NCBI RefSeq assembly: GCF_900167535.1
Contig: NZ_FUYE01000001.1
Location: forward strand, 434,001 to 498,000
Length of the DNA: 64,000 bases
Reading direction: 5' to 3'
Source: Prosthecobacter debontii
GTDB taxonomy: Bacteria; Verrucomicrobiota; Verrucomicrobiia; Verrucomicrobiales; Verrucomicrobiaceae
In this document: positions 28,028 through 37,006 of the stretch, piece by piece
Layout of the letters: each line of letters opens with the position of its first letter
Position numbering within the stretch: position 1 is the first letter of the stretch
The notes under the pieces: generated by a model
Database searches by the model: none
Told to the model about the DNA's origin: nothing
The model's input: the letters and a program-made list of their open reading frames with translations, nothing else
Made by a program: the position numbers and the translations under genes

Positions 28028-28666
28028 TCACATGCGGGTTAAGCCACCCGCATTGGATGATGATGCCTGCGTTTGGCTCAATTCCTCCACCATCTCCTGA
28101 AGCGTCTTTAAGCCGAGGCCGATCTTCTGGAAAAAGGAGTGGTGGTGGTGGATGAGCCTGAACGCGGGGTGGGGAGCCCAGCAGGCGCGCAGACGGGCAT
28201 CGAGGGCGATGGCGCGGTCTAGGGTTTCGTTGCGGATGGGATTCCCGCCTTCGATGGAGTCGCCTCCGACGGCGGCGGTTTCGAAGAAGATGGCGGCATC
28301 GTAACGCGCTAACTCGGCCTCGCGGGTGGTGTTTAGAGTGTCGTAGTAGTCCTGCTCGCCACCGGGCCAGTAGGCGGCCCCATCCACGGTGCCACGGTCG
28401 CAGAGCAGGATGCGGCCGGGATAGAGCATCGCGTATTCTTCCTCCAGGTGGCGTTGGACGTGGAAGATGGCGCTTTGCACATGACGCTGGGCGGCTGGCA
28501 GGGTGGAGCGGGGAAGGCCTCCTTGAAAAAGCAGCGTGGCGGCCTCAGGCACGATGACCACTGAATCGCCGATTTCACGTCGAAAGAGGTCGGCTGAGGT
28601 GGTCTTACCGCCGCCGGGACCTCCGGTGAGGGCGATGCGGAGCGGACGAGGGGATGCAGTTTCCAT
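28028..28666 (-). CDS. P-loop NTPase (AAA_28-like predicted kinase/ATPase)
   Basis: 212 residues from ATG 28666. LRIALTGGPGGGKTTSADLF is an early P-loop, typical of the AAA_28 group (GGPxxGKTT near the start). ILLCDRGTVDGAAYWP carries the Asp-Arg pair (DRG) seen in thymidylate-kinase-like and NadR-type enzymes. The middle has a His/Arg-rich helical lid, and the C-terminus is an acidic tail. The substrate is unknown; nucleotide or metabolite kinases of this group exist. An upstream ATG at 28684 would add 6 residues. It is divergent from the pectate lyase. Confidence 0.8.
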   Translation of the reverse strand: METASPRPLRIALTGGPGGGKTTSADLFRREIGDSVVIVPEAATLLFQGGLPRSTLPAAQRHVQSAIFHVQRHLEEEYAMLYPGRILLCDRGTVDGAAYWPGGEQDYYDTLNTTREAELARYDAAIFFETAAVGGDSIEGGNPIRNETLDRAIALDARLRACWAPHPAFRLIHHHHSFFQKIGLGLKTLQEMVEELSQTQASSSNAGGLTRM

Positions 28667-28757
28667 GATTCCATCTGAGCACATAGGATTTTCGGTTTCA
28701 AAGCAAGATCGTTCCAAAAGCCACGTGCTAGGCAGTGCGCCCCAACCTCGATTCCCC

Positions 28758-30218
28758 ATGAAACCACTGCAGTTCCTGTTCACTTCTCTGACTCTGCCTT
28801 TAGCCCTCTCGGCTGCCGATGTGTGGCCGGATCCAGCGGAGGTGACAATGGCGATGAAAAAGGCAACGTCGTTTTACACCGAGAAACTGGCGGTGCATGG
28901 CGGTTACGCGTCTTCTTGGGAGAAGGATTTGAGTCAAGCCTATGTGGAGGGGAAGAAAGGTCGCGAATTCATTTCGATTCAGCCCCCAGGGACGACCACC
29001 GTGGGGTTGTCTTTGGTAAGAGCGTATTTGGCGACAGGCGATCAGCAATTTTTGAAAGCGGCACGGGCGGCAGCGGGGGCCTTGATCGAAAGTCAACTTG
29101 CCAGTGGGGGGTGGCCAGCCGAGTTTGATTTCTCGGGTGAATACGACAAGAAATTCCATCTGCGTCGGCAGGTGCTGGCGGGGGATACCCAGGCTGGAAA
29201 ACGCAGTGCCTACAGCACGCTGGATGATAACAAGACCCAATCCGCACTGCTCTTTTTGTTGGAGTTGGCGCATCTGCCCGAGACTCAGGACGATCAGGCA
29301 CTGCAGGAATGCTTAAAAGTAGGAATGGATAGTTTGTTAGGGGCTCAGTACCCGAACGGTGCTTGGCCGCAGCAGTTCGATGCCCCGGCTGACTCTGCCA
29401 CACCCGTGATCCCTGCGCGTTACCCGGCAGATTGGCCCCGCACCTTTCCCCATGAGAAATACGTGAGCTTTTACACGCTGAATGATCATAACATGCAGAA
29501 GATAGTTCAGCTCTTGCTGCGGGCCTATGACCTCATCAAAGAGGAGCGTTACCTCAACTCCGCGAAGAAAGCGGGTGACTTCTTCATTCTTGCCCAGATG
29601 CCGGAGCCTCAACCTGGGTGGGCGCAGCAATACAATCATCAGATGGAGCCGGTATGGGCACGTAAATTTGAGCCACCTTGTGTGACGGGTGGAGAAAGCC
29701 TGAGCACGATGGAGACGCTGTATGAGCTGTATGTGGTCACCGGAGATGAAAAGTATCTGAAACCTCTGCCCGCAGCCTTTGCGTGGTATGAGCGCTCTGC
29801 TTTGCCCGATGGTTTGTATGCACGCTTCTATGAGCTGAAGACGAATAAGCCTCTGTTCTTTGTGAAGGATACCTATGAGCTGGTCTATACCGATGACAAT
29901 CTCCCCACGCACTATGGTTTCAAGTTGGACTATGTGACGCGTGACCTCGCTCGTCTCAAAGAACAGATGCAGAGGTCTCGCGAAGAGCTTCTAGCGAAAC
30001 GGCATGCACCTGACACGGAGAAGAGCTGGACCAGTCGCGCGAAGGGGGCGGTGGATAAAACGGTGCAGGCTCTGAAGTCTCAAACCGCCGAAGGTTACTG
30101 GCTGAAGGGTGATGAAATCGATGCCGGAGAGTTTGTCCGTCACTTCAATGCCATGGCCGCTTATGTGGAAGGAGCCAATAAAGGAGGCGAAGCTTTTGCA
30201 AAAGCTCAGAAGCGGTGA
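28758..30218 (+). CDS. Secreted pectate lyase (PL10-like)
   Basis: 486 residues from ATG 28758. A signal peptide (FLFTSLTLPLALSAA) precedes an alpha/alpha-barrel domain. Pel10-type motifs include GGYASSWEKDLS, RSAYSTLDDNKTQSALLFLL, YPNGAWPQQF and YTLNDHNMQKIVQLLLRAYD. The enzyme cleaves polygalacturonate by calcium-assisted beta-elimination. A C-terminal stretch of about 70 residues after AKRHAPDT is charged and helical. An ORF continues upstream to 28536 without a start of its own. There are no other pectin genes adjacent, so it may act with scattered sugar genes. Confidence 0.85.
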   Translation: MKPLQFLFTSLTLPLALSAADVWPDPAEVTMAMKKATSFYTEKLAVHGGYASSWEKDLSQAYVEGKKGREFISIQPPGTTTVGLSLVRAYLATGDQQFLKAARAAAGALIESQLASGGWPAEFDFSGEYDKKFHLRRQVLAGDTQAGKRSAYSTLDDNKTQSALLFLLELAHLPETQDDQALQECLKVGMDSLLGAQYPNGAWPQQFDAPADSATPVIPARYPADWPRTFPHEKYVSFYTLNDHNMQKIVQLLLRAYDLIKEERYLNSAKKAGDFFILAQMPEPQPGWAQQYNHQMEPVWARKFEPPCVTGGESLSTMETLYELYVVTGDEKYLKPLPAAFAWYERSALPDGLYARFYELKTNKPLFFVKDTYELVYTDDNLPTHYGFKLDYVTRDLARLKEQMQRSREELLAKRHAPDTEKSWTSRAKGAVDKTVQALKSQTAEGYWLKGDEIDAGEFVRHFNAMAAYVEGANKGGEAFAKAQKR

Positions 30219-30227
30219 GTTGAAAAA

Positions 30228-32612
30228 TTAGTTAGGGGTTGTGCCTTCGGCTGAGGCGGGTTTCAGTCGCCAACTCGCCCCTCCCTGGAAGGATGTGATT
30301 TGCACAGCATCGGTTTGGAACTCCATGCCGATGCTGCCAGTCACCTCCAGGTCCAGTAGGGGGATTTGGTGGTGTTCACAGTAGTGGCGCAGCCTCTCGG
30401 GCAGGCGCTCTTCCATCGGAAAAGTGTTGTTGGAACTGATGACCACTTGAGGAGCGGCAGCATGGATGAGTTCAGGCAGCCCTGAGTAATCCGCGCGATG
30501 CTGGTGACGAATGAGGATGTCGCATTGCAGCGGGGTGCGTCTGCTCAAAAGGGTCTTTTCCGTGATGAAGCCAGCATCGTTAAGATAAAGCACTTTCCAT
30601 GGGCCGATGTGCAGCATGAGAACGAGGCCGCGATCATCGGCTTTTTCATACCGGTCTTGAGTGCCGGGATAGAGGACTTGGGCGGTGATGGGCAGAGGCG
30701 GATTCGGGGCTAGGGACAAAACGTCCTCGATTTGATGCCGACGCCAGACGGTACTGTTGGGGCGGTATTCACTGCTCAGCTTTTTCAAACTGGCAAACGG
30801 TGGATCATAGGCCCAGGGCTCTAGATGACTGGTGTGAATATGTGGCACATGCTGCGCTTTGACAACCCATGAGGTCGCACCGACATGAGCGATGTCGGCA
30901 TGACTGAGGATGAGGCCATCCAGATGATTGATGCCTTCATGGCGTAGAAAGGGGCGCAGCACACTGCGCCAGGCTCTCAGGCTTCCCGTATCCAAGAGCC
31001 ATCGCTTCTCACCGCCGCGAATGTAACTGGCTCCACCGCCGCTGGAGAGGTGAAAGACGCGCATCTCCGCAGGGGCAGGAGGACCTTGAAAACGGAGGTC
31101 CAAGGTATGATTGGCCATTGGCAGGTCTGCAAAGGTACCGGCGAGAAAGACCATGCCTTTCGCGAGGTAGGCATTGAGTTGGTTGATGCCGATCACGGCC
31201 CAGGTTTGTTGCAGAGCGGCCATCATCAGGCTGCTGCAGGATAGAATGAGACAGAGTCCTGAGGCGGGGACTAACAGAATGTTTGCCACGACGGCGACGG
31301 GGGTGATGGTCTGAAAGTGACCGATCATCAGAGGTAAGCTTCCGGCCCATGCGGCCACGGAGACACAGAGTAGAGACGAGGCTTCTCGACGTGTGCCTGA
31401 CCACACCCGTTGAGGGAAAGAAACCAAGGCGGTCGGAAGGAAAGGATCCAGTCGATACCACGAGGCCGCACGTGCTTGAAGCCATGTGGCCGCCAGTGCG
31501 ATGGCGAGCAGCACCCCGAACGAAAGCTGAAAGCCCGGTGTGAAAAGCTGGTGTGAGTCATAGATCAGTAAGAGCAGAGCGGAAGCACCGAGGGAATTGA
31601 GCAAGCGTGGATGGCGGCTGATCAAGGGGCCCATCAACAGGATGGACGACATGAAGGCGGCCCGAGCGGCTGAGGGCCGCCAACCCGTGATGAAGGCATA
31701 AACAAAGACGATCACGATGACGGCGAAGATGACCCTGCGGGTGCCAAAGCCACGGAACGACCAGAACACGATCTGACCCAGCATCACAACATGCAGGCCA
31801 CTGACCGCAAAAACATGCAGCGTGCCGCTATCCCGGAAGGCGTCTTCGATATCTTCCCCGGCCGCGTCGGAGGCTCCCAAGGCCATGGCGAGGATGACGG
31901 CTGCATGTTCCCCTTCATTCTCCAAGCCTCGGGTCAGTTGGGTGGTGATCCACTGGCGTGACTTCTCCGCCGCATTCAAAAGATGAAAACGCAGTCCGAG
32001 GCCCTCGGGCTCGACGAAGGATAGACTCCGGGTGCGCAGGATGGCGATCCAACCGCTGCGCAGACCGTAGTTCACAGGGTCGAATTGACCAGGATTCATG
32101 GCCGGTTGCGGCACAGACAGCCTGCCTTGGATTTCATAACGTCCGGGTTTATCCAACTTCCACCCCGGTGGCAATTGCACCTTGATCCGTGCTCTCATGG
32201 GCAGAAACGGCCCTCCGGCGCCCCAGCGCATGTGAGTGACTTCACAGAGGGCAGTGGCTGCATCGAGTTCGGAGCCCTCGACCCAGGGCAGGAGCGTGCC
32301 TTGGAGAGTGGCTTCATGCGGACGAGCTGGCAATGAGAGCAGATGAAGCCGTAAGGGATGGTCAAAAGTGGCCTCCATTCGATAAGCATGCAGGAGCGCT
32401 AGGCTGATCAGCACGGCGGGAAAAGCCCGAGCAAGGCTCGGTCGTCGAGCAAAGGGTAGCCATGTCAGCAGCGTGATGAGAATCAGGAGCCAACTGGGTT
32501 TCCAACTCCAGTGGTCTGCGATCAGGATGCCTAGCACTGCGGCTAGCGAGAGGAGGAGAATGGGGTTCTTTTCCGGCCATGCGAAGATGACGGATCGGAG
32601 CAACTTCATCAT
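30228..32612 (-). CDS. comEC: ComEC/Rec2-family DNA uptake channel
   Basis: 794 residues: an N-terminal DUF4131 region, a competence domain with about 8 to 10 membrane segments (DSGTLHVFAVSGLHVVMLGQ, the family's H-x-x-A-x-S-G-L-H motif, and ITGWRPSAARAAFMSS), and a C-terminal metallo-beta-lactamase-like domain (GLILSHADIAHVGATSW and LIRHQHRADYSGLPEL). In that domain the first motif HADIAH is not the usual HxHxDH, so nuclease activity is uncertain. It would form the inner-membrane channel for transforming DNA. ComEA and other competence genes are not in the window. Confidence 0.93.
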   Translation of the reverse strand: MMKLLRSVIFAWPEKNPILLLSLAAVLGILIADHWSWKPSWLLILITLLTWLPFARRPSLARAFPAVLISLALLHAYRMEATFDHPLRLHLLSLPARPHEATLQGTLLPWVEGSELDAATALCEVTHMRWGAGGPFLPMRARIKVQLPPGWKLDKPGRYEIQGRLSVPQPAMNPGQFDPVNYGLRSGWIAILRTRSLSFVEPEGLGLRFHLLNAAEKSRQWITTQLTRGLENEGEHAAVILAMALGASDAAGEDIEDAFRDSGTLHVFAVSGLHVVMLGQIVFWSFRGFGTRRVIFAVIVIVFVYAFITGWRPSAARAAFMSSILLMGPLISRHPRLLNSLGASALLLLIYDSHQLFTPGFQLSFGVLLAIALAATWLQARAASWYRLDPFLPTALVSFPQRVWSGTRREASSLLCVSVAAWAGSLPLMIGHFQTITPVAVVANILLVPASGLCLILSCSSLMMAALQQTWAVIGINQLNAYLAKGMVFLAGTFADLPMANHTLDLRFQGPPAPAEMRVFHLSSGGGASYIRGGEKRWLLDTGSLRAWRSVLRPFLRHEGINHLDGLILSHADIAHVGATSWVVKAQHVPHIHTSHLEPWAYDPPFASLKKLSSEYRPNSTVWRRHQIEDVLSLAPNPPLPITAQVLYPGTQDRYEKADDRGLVLMLHIGPWKVLYLNDAGFITEKTLLSRRTPLQCDILIRHQHRADYSGLPELIHAAAPQVVISSNNTFPMEERLPERLRHYCEHHQIPLLDLEVTGSIGMEFQTDAVQITSFQGGASWRLKPASAEGTTPN

Positions 32613-32640
32613 GCCGATGACTGGTGAGCGTTAGCGAGGT

Positions 32641-33276
32641 TTAGGCTCCTGTGGATTTCGCCCGTTGTTCCATGATGAGCTTGTATTCCATCTGCTCCAT
32701 TTCATGCAGCTTGTGGTTCGCATTGGCGCTGTGACGGGTGTTGGGAAAATCGGCGACGATTTGCTCCAGCAGATGGCGTGCGGCGGTAAAGTCTTTGAGA
32801 GTATCGAGCTGCACTTCGACCATGCGAAAGCGCAGAAAGGCTGCATCCTCTTCCGGCCACTCGCAAGCACTGAGATGCTTTTGAAGTACTTGCAAGGCCC
32901 GCTGCGGATCATTCAAGCGTTTGGCACAGATGTTGGCGATCTCGGCAATCGGGTAGGTCTGCGCAGGATCATTGGCCAGAGCTTTCTCATGCTCGGCGAT
33001 GGCCCCTTCATAGTCTCCCTGCGCCAGTTTGGCTGCAGCCTTGAGACCCGTTTCATCCGGACGAATCTCCTCGCCCGATGAATAGACTACCGTGCCCACC
33101 GCATCGGCAAACCAGGGCAACACATACTTTACGAAGAGGAAGCCTGCGAGGGCTCCCATGGCAATGAAGTAAACCAGCATCATACCCTCGTTATCCCGCA
33201 CCCGGTCATAACCGAGTTTGACCAGCACCAGAAAGAGGGCAACGAGGCACAGGCGGATGATCTGTGTGCGGTTCAT
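32641..33276 (-). CDS. Membrane-anchored TPR protein
   Basis: 211 residues. Two N-terminal membrane segments (MNRTQIIRLCLVALFLVLVK and MMLVYFIAMGALAGFLFVKY) are followed by a soluble part with tetratricopeptide-like repeats (AKLAQGDYEGAIAEHEKALA, AKRLNDPQRALQVLQKHLSA and DFTAARHLLEQIVADFPNT). The TPR part probably binds another protein. It lies 28 bases upstream of ComEC on the same strand, so the two may be co-transcribed; a role with DNA uptake is only a guess. Confidence 0.75.
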   Translation of the reverse strand: MNRTQIIRLCLVALFLVLVKLGYDRVRDNEGMMLVYFIAMGALAGFLFVKYVLPWFADAVGTVVYSSGEEIRPDETGLKAAAKLAQGDYEGAIAEHEKALANDPAQTYPIAEIANICAKRLNDPQRALQVLQKHLSACEWPEEDAAFLRFRMVEVQLDTLKDFTAARHLLEQIVADFPNTRHSANANHKLHEMEQMEYKLIMEQRAKSTGA

Positions 33277-33314
33277 GGAATCACACTAAAGAACCCGCCT
33301 GCTCCTGGCAAGCG

Positions 33315-33917
33315 TCAAGGTTTCTGTACTTCCACACCGGCTTCTTTAGCCACCTCTTCTTTTTTCTTTTCCACGGCAGCATCGGTGAGATCCAGCAGTT
33401 TGGGCGGAGTGCCGCCTTTCGGCACGTAATTCAAGGCAACACCATTGATGCAAAAGCGGCGCTTGGTGGGGGTGTTTGCAGAAACACTTTCTCCCTCGAA
33501 GACGTGACCCAGGTGTGCTCCGCAGCGTTTGCAGAGGGTTTCTACTCGGGTCATGCCGTGGGAGTTATCCACACGCTCGAACACATTCTTGGCGGTGGAG
33601 GCATCGTAGAAGGAAGGCCAGCCACAGCCGGAGTGAAACTTTTCTTTGGAGGTGAAGAGCTCAACACCACAGCACACGCAGTAGTAGGTGCCTTCACCTT
33701 GCTTTTCGAATTCTTCATAGATCGCGCCATAAGGCCGCTCCGTGCCAGCTTGGCGGGTGACGGCATACTGTTCTGCGGTCAGGAGCTTTTTCCATTCGGC
33801 TTCGCTGAGGGTGACTTCGGGCTTAGGCATGGGGGTAGGGGATTGAGGTTTGTCCTCGGCGCAGGCCATGAGGGACAGCAAGGACAGGGCAATGAAAAGC
33901 AACGTGTTCTTCTTCAT
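33315..33917 (-). CDS. msrB: Exported methionine sulfoxide reductase MsrB
   Basis: 200 residues, reducing methionine-R-sulfoxide. A lipobox-like SLLSLMAC at the end of the signal predicts a lipoprotein in the periplasm. The MsrB core starts at VTLSEAEWKKLLT. The zinc Cys pairs are in YYCVCCGVEL and CKRCGAHLGH, and the catalytic Cys is in RRFCINGVALNYVP. A Lys/Glu tail follows. Most MsrB enzymes are cytoplasmic, so export suggests repair of envelope proteins. It is a single gene, 38 bases from the TPR gene. Confidence 0.93.
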   Translation of the reverse strand: MKKNTLLFIALSLLSLMACAEDKPQSPTPMPKPEVTLSEAEWKKLLTAEQYAVTRQAGTERPYGAIYEEFEKQGEGTYYCVCCGVELFTSKEKFHSGCGWPSFYDASTAKNVFERVDNSHGMTRVETLCKRCGAHLGHVFEGESVSANTPTKRRFCINGVALNYVPKGGTPPKLLDLTDAAVEKKKEEVAKEAGVEVQKP

Positions 33918-33981
33918 GATGGATGTCTCGAATAGATTACAAACGTGAGAATCGGCTTGGGTTTGCTTATTCCAGCAAAGT

Positions 33982-34716
33982 TTAGCCTTTCGTCACGCTG
34001 AGGCGTAACTGGGCGAGTTCCTCCTTCGCCTCAGCGGGGTCTTCGACCGTTTGCAGGATCTCGTCATGCAGGGCTTCCTGATAATCGACCAGCATGCGCA
34101 TGAGCGAGGTGCGGAGAGCTCCATAGGTCACCCCGGCAGCCTCGGCGAGTTGCGGACCGTCAATACCACGCAGGCTACCGCCATCCATCAGCACCGGACG
34201 AAGGACCTCGAAGAGACGCTCGCGGCCTTTCTCTTTATACTGCGCTCCCACGCGATTGAGGGCGGCACCGAGCAGGGTGAGGGTCCATTTACGTTGGTAG
34301 ATTTGATCGGGTGTTTCGTGGGATTGGAAGCACTCGTGTTGATACCGCCTCTCGGAGTCCGAATGCGGATCGTCCTCCACGCTGAATTCCTTGCGGCGGT
34401 GTTTATGCAGGCTTTCCCAACTGATGATGAAACGGTCCAAGCTGACATGCAGCATGCTGCGCAGACGTCCCTTAGAGGCATCGGCGGCGTTGAAGCTTTC
34501 ATTACGCAGCAACTTCATAAAGAAGTCCTGAAGGATGTCATCGGCATCGTAATGATGATATCCACGGCGTCGTAAATAACAAAAAAGCGGGTAGCGATAC
34601 TGGCTGATCAGTTCATCCAATGCCCGCTGGGCATCCTGCGGCGTGCCTCGGCGCAGACGCGCAATCAGCGTCCACTGAGTCTTGGGCAGATGGCTTTCCG
34701 GTGGGGGGGCGGACAT
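33982..34716 (-). CDS. ECF-like RNA polymerase sigma factor
   Basis: 244 residues. Region 2 is seen in LISQYRYPLFCYLRRRGYHH and DADDILQDFFMKLL (region 2.4-like), and the region 4 helix-turn-helix in LAEAAGVTYGALRTSLMRML. The middle insert and the long C-terminus are usual in the large sigma factors of Planctomycetes and Verrucomicrobia. No anti-sigma factor is adjacent. It is followed by the PQQ-type gene only on the opposite side, so its regulon is unknown. The N-terminus SHLPKTQWTLIARLR is close to the W-T-L-I motif of this group. Confidence 0.85.
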   Translation of the reverse strand: MSAPPPESHLPKTQWTLIARLRRGTPQDAQRALDELISQYRYPLFCYLRRRGYHHYDADDILQDFFMKLLRNESFNAADASKGRLRSMLHVSLDRFIISWESLHKHRRKEFSVEDDPHSDSERRYQHECFQSHETPDQIYQRKWTLTLLGAALNRVGAQYKEKGRERLFEVLRPVLMDGGSLRGIDGPQLAEAAGVTYGALRTSLMRMLVDYQEALHDEILQTVEDPAEAKEELAQLRLSVTKG

Positions 34717-34884
34717 GACAATGCGGTGAGAATAATCAATTCCCTATCAATGCTCAAGCACGTGCTCTTTTGAACAATTTTAAAGGGTGCCAAATCGGGA
34801 AGGAAGTGTTGATAATCAAACACTTAAAAGTTGCTTATCAGGTCGATATTTTTAAAAGCGCACTGCCGCAGACCCGTCGGCCGG

Positions 34885-36372
34885 CTAGCCATCAGTCACC
34901 CGGAGATCATAACAAAGGATGCGGGTGCCATTCTTGCGGTCCAGTGACTCCGCCTGCTGGTGAATGTAGAGCAGGCCATGGCTCAGGGCAGGCAGGCTCC
35001 AGGTATTGAGCGCATAAAAAAGCTGAGTGCGTGAGGTTTCCTCGCAGCCTGAAGGTGACAGCTTGAGCCAGTGAAGGCTGCCCGTTTCGCCCAAGCAGAG
35101 AAAGGCGCCCTCCACCTTCAAGAGACTCGCGCGCAGAATGCTCAGATGCATGGGACTGCTGCGCCCCATCGCCTGAGCAAAGGCGGCATCGTCCCACTCG
35201 ATGTTTTTCGACCAGACTTCGACCCCAGTGTCAGCATTCACACAAACGAGCCGGGAGTTGTTTTCACGTTCGCCGTCGATGGCATAGAGATGACCGTTGT
35301 CGTAAACCGGGGTCATCCAATGGACGCCGAGCTTCTTGGACTGCCAGATTTCCTTGGCTTTGAACTGCTCGTCGTATTCCACCATCACACCACCGTGGGG
35401 GCGGTTTTTGGGATAACAGGTGGTGATGAACGCGCGGTTCTTCTCAGGGATCGCTACGGGACTGCTGCCGGTGGCTTGGATGTATTCTTCATCTCGCCAG
35501 GGGAAGCGGTCATGCAGCGTGCCGGTAGCGGGATCAATACAGAGCAGACCGCCGATGGCAGGATCACTCTCGCCACCCGCATAGATCAGCACCTTGGTCT
35601 GACCATGTAGCTTGGCGGAGATGGGTGAAGCATAGCTGGCTCCCCACTCGTCTTCCACTTTCCACAGCACCTCCCCTTTTTTGAGATCAAAGGCGGCGAC
35701 GCTGACCCCCTTTGTCGCCAGTTTGGCGGCGCGGTCACGGCGATCTTCGAAGCCATCGAAGGGCTCGGCTTTGCCTCCAACATTCACGATGACTCGGCCC
35801 TCCACAATGAGTGGGGACGACCCGGCTCCAAAGAAATCCTGCGGCACGTTGTAGTCTTTGCGCAGATCGTGTGTCCACAGCTCCTGGCCCGTTTTCAGAT
35901 CATAAGCATGAAGGAGAGAGGTGACGCCGAGCGTGACCACCACGCCGTCGGCGATGACTGGACTGCCCCGCGGGCCATTGCTAAAGCCATAACGATCTTG
36001 GTATTCGACCGGGTAATCCCGCACCCAGAAACGCTTGCCGGTTTCACGATGCAGGCATTCCACCGTCTCTTTCCCTTCGAGGGCATGAAAGATCACGCAG
36101 TAGTCCCCTACGATTGCAGGAGAGGTGTAGCCTTCACCCACAGCCACTTCCCAGACCTTAGTGAGACCGGATTCAGGCCAAGCTTTCAGCAGGTGGGTCT
36201 CGGGTGAGGAGGCATCGTCATGAGGCCCCAACACGCGTGGCCAATCGCTCGTTACCGCCTGAGCTGCTAGAGGCTTTGGCTCGGTGTGAAAGGTCAGCCG
36301 GTCAAACGTGGCAGGTTCTTGAGCCAGCAATGACCCGGCCATCAAGACGCAGACGAGGGAAAAGGATTTCAT
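34885..36372 (-). CDS. Exported PQQ-like beta-propeller protein
   Basis: 495 residues. A signal peptide (MKSFSLVCVLMAGSLLAQ) precedes seven to eight repeats of the PQQ/BamB propeller type: YDLKTGQELWTHDLR, FDLKKGEVLWKVEDEWG, VNADTGVEVWSKN and similar. The PQQ active-site residues are not evident, so it is likely a binding scaffold and not a dehydrogenase. The last blade (ILCYDLRVTDG) ends at the stop. The gap to the sigma-factor gene (34717-34884) shows no further feature. Confidence 0.85.
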   Translation of the reverse strand: MKSFSLVCVLMAGSLLAQEPATFDRLTFHTEPKPLAAQAVTSDWPRVLGPHDDASSPETHLLKAWPESGLTKVWEVAVGEGYTSPAIVGDYCVIFHALEGKETVECLHRETGKRFWVRDYPVEYQDRYGFSNGPRGSPVIADGVVVTLGVTSLLHAYDLKTGQELWTHDLRKDYNVPQDFFGAGSSPLIVEGRVIVNVGGKAEPFDGFEDRRDRAAKLATKGVSVAAFDLKKGEVLWKVEDEWGASYASPISAKLHGQTKVLIYAGGESDPAIGGLLCIDPATGTLHDRFPWRDEEYIQATGSSPVAIPEKNRAFITTCYPKNRPHGGVMVEYDEQFKAKEIWQSKKLGVHWMTPVYDNGHLYAIDGERENNSRLVCVNADTGVEVWSKNIEWDDAAFAQAMGRSSPMHLSILRASLLKVEGAFLCLGETGSLHWLKLSPSGCEETSRTQLFYALNTWSLPALSHGLLYIHQQAESLDRKNGTRILCYDLRVTDG

Positions 36373-36519
36373 GAGTGAAGTGGGGGAGCAGCCTGAGAGA
36401 TCGGTTAAATAACGCCTTTGATCAGCGGGTTTTCATCCAAACGCACGACTGAGGAAAAACAAGACGCGCCTAAAACACACTCGACGCCGCTGGAGACTTT
36501 GTTCAAACTTGGACCTGTT

Positions 36520-36924
36520 ATGCAAAAACTCACTGCTTTCGCCTCCCTTCTCGCTCTCAGCTTATTGGCCTCCTGCACCTCCTGCCCGCTGGGTCATGAA
36601 GTCACCTCCAAAGGCAAGGTGGAGCATGTCGTCCTAGTGTGGCTGAAGAAACCGGGGAATGCAGCGGATCGTGCGGCTGTGGTTGCTGCAGCGAAAAAAT
36701 TCCAGCGCGAGATCCCTGAGATCCAGCACCTGAGCGTGGGCACCCCTCTGGCCAGCGAGCGGCCCGTGGTGGATGACAGCTTCGATGTCGGGTTGGTCAT
36801 GCGCTTTGCCAATGCTGCGGACCTGAGCACCTATGAAAAGCATCCCGTGCATGTGAAAGCGGTGGCAGACACGCTCAAACCCGTGGCGAAGAAGCTGCTG
36901 GTCTATGACGTGGTGACGGAATAA
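36520..36924 (+). CDS. Dabb-type stress-responsive lipoprotein
   Basis: 134 residues from ATG 36520. A lipobox (LALSLLASC) precedes a ferredoxin-like A/B barrel of the Dabb family: VEHVVLVWLKKPG, then FQREIPEIQHLSVG and FDVGLVMRFANAADLSTYEKHP, in which the H-V-V-L and Y-x-x-H-P marks are the family's. Dabb proteins form dimers with unknown ligands; secreted lipidated forms are frequent in Verrucomicrobia and Planctomycetes. The ORF is open to 36418 without a better start. Confidence 0.88.
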   Translation: MQKLTAFASLLALSLLASCTSCPLGHEVTSKGKVEHVVLVWLKKPGNAADRAAVVAAAKKFQREIPEIQHLSVGTPLASERPVVDDSFDVGLVMRFANAADLSTYEKHPVHVKAVADTLKPVAKKLLVYDVVTE

Positions 36925-36946
36925 GCCGTGCAGTAAAAAAACAAAA

Positions 36947-36976
36947 ATCCGGCCACCCCTTTCAGGATGGCCGGAT
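36947..36976 (-). terminator. Intrinsic terminator for the autotransporter gene
   Basis: A perfect 9-base stem (ATCCGGCCA with TGGCCGGAT) and 12-base loop. On the minus strand it is followed by TTTTGTTTTTTT, a strong T-run. It lies 30 bases after the autotransporter stop; on the plus strand it also follows the Dabb gene but lacks a T-run. Confidence 0.85.
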
Positions 36977-37006
36977 GATGAGGTGACCGATGCTGAAGGG
37001 ACGCAA

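Noticed and set aside
33264..33935. 223-codon frame opposite MsrB with Phe/Gly-rich translation
   Set aside because: It is the complement of the MsrB gene, whose active site and zinc ligands are intact.
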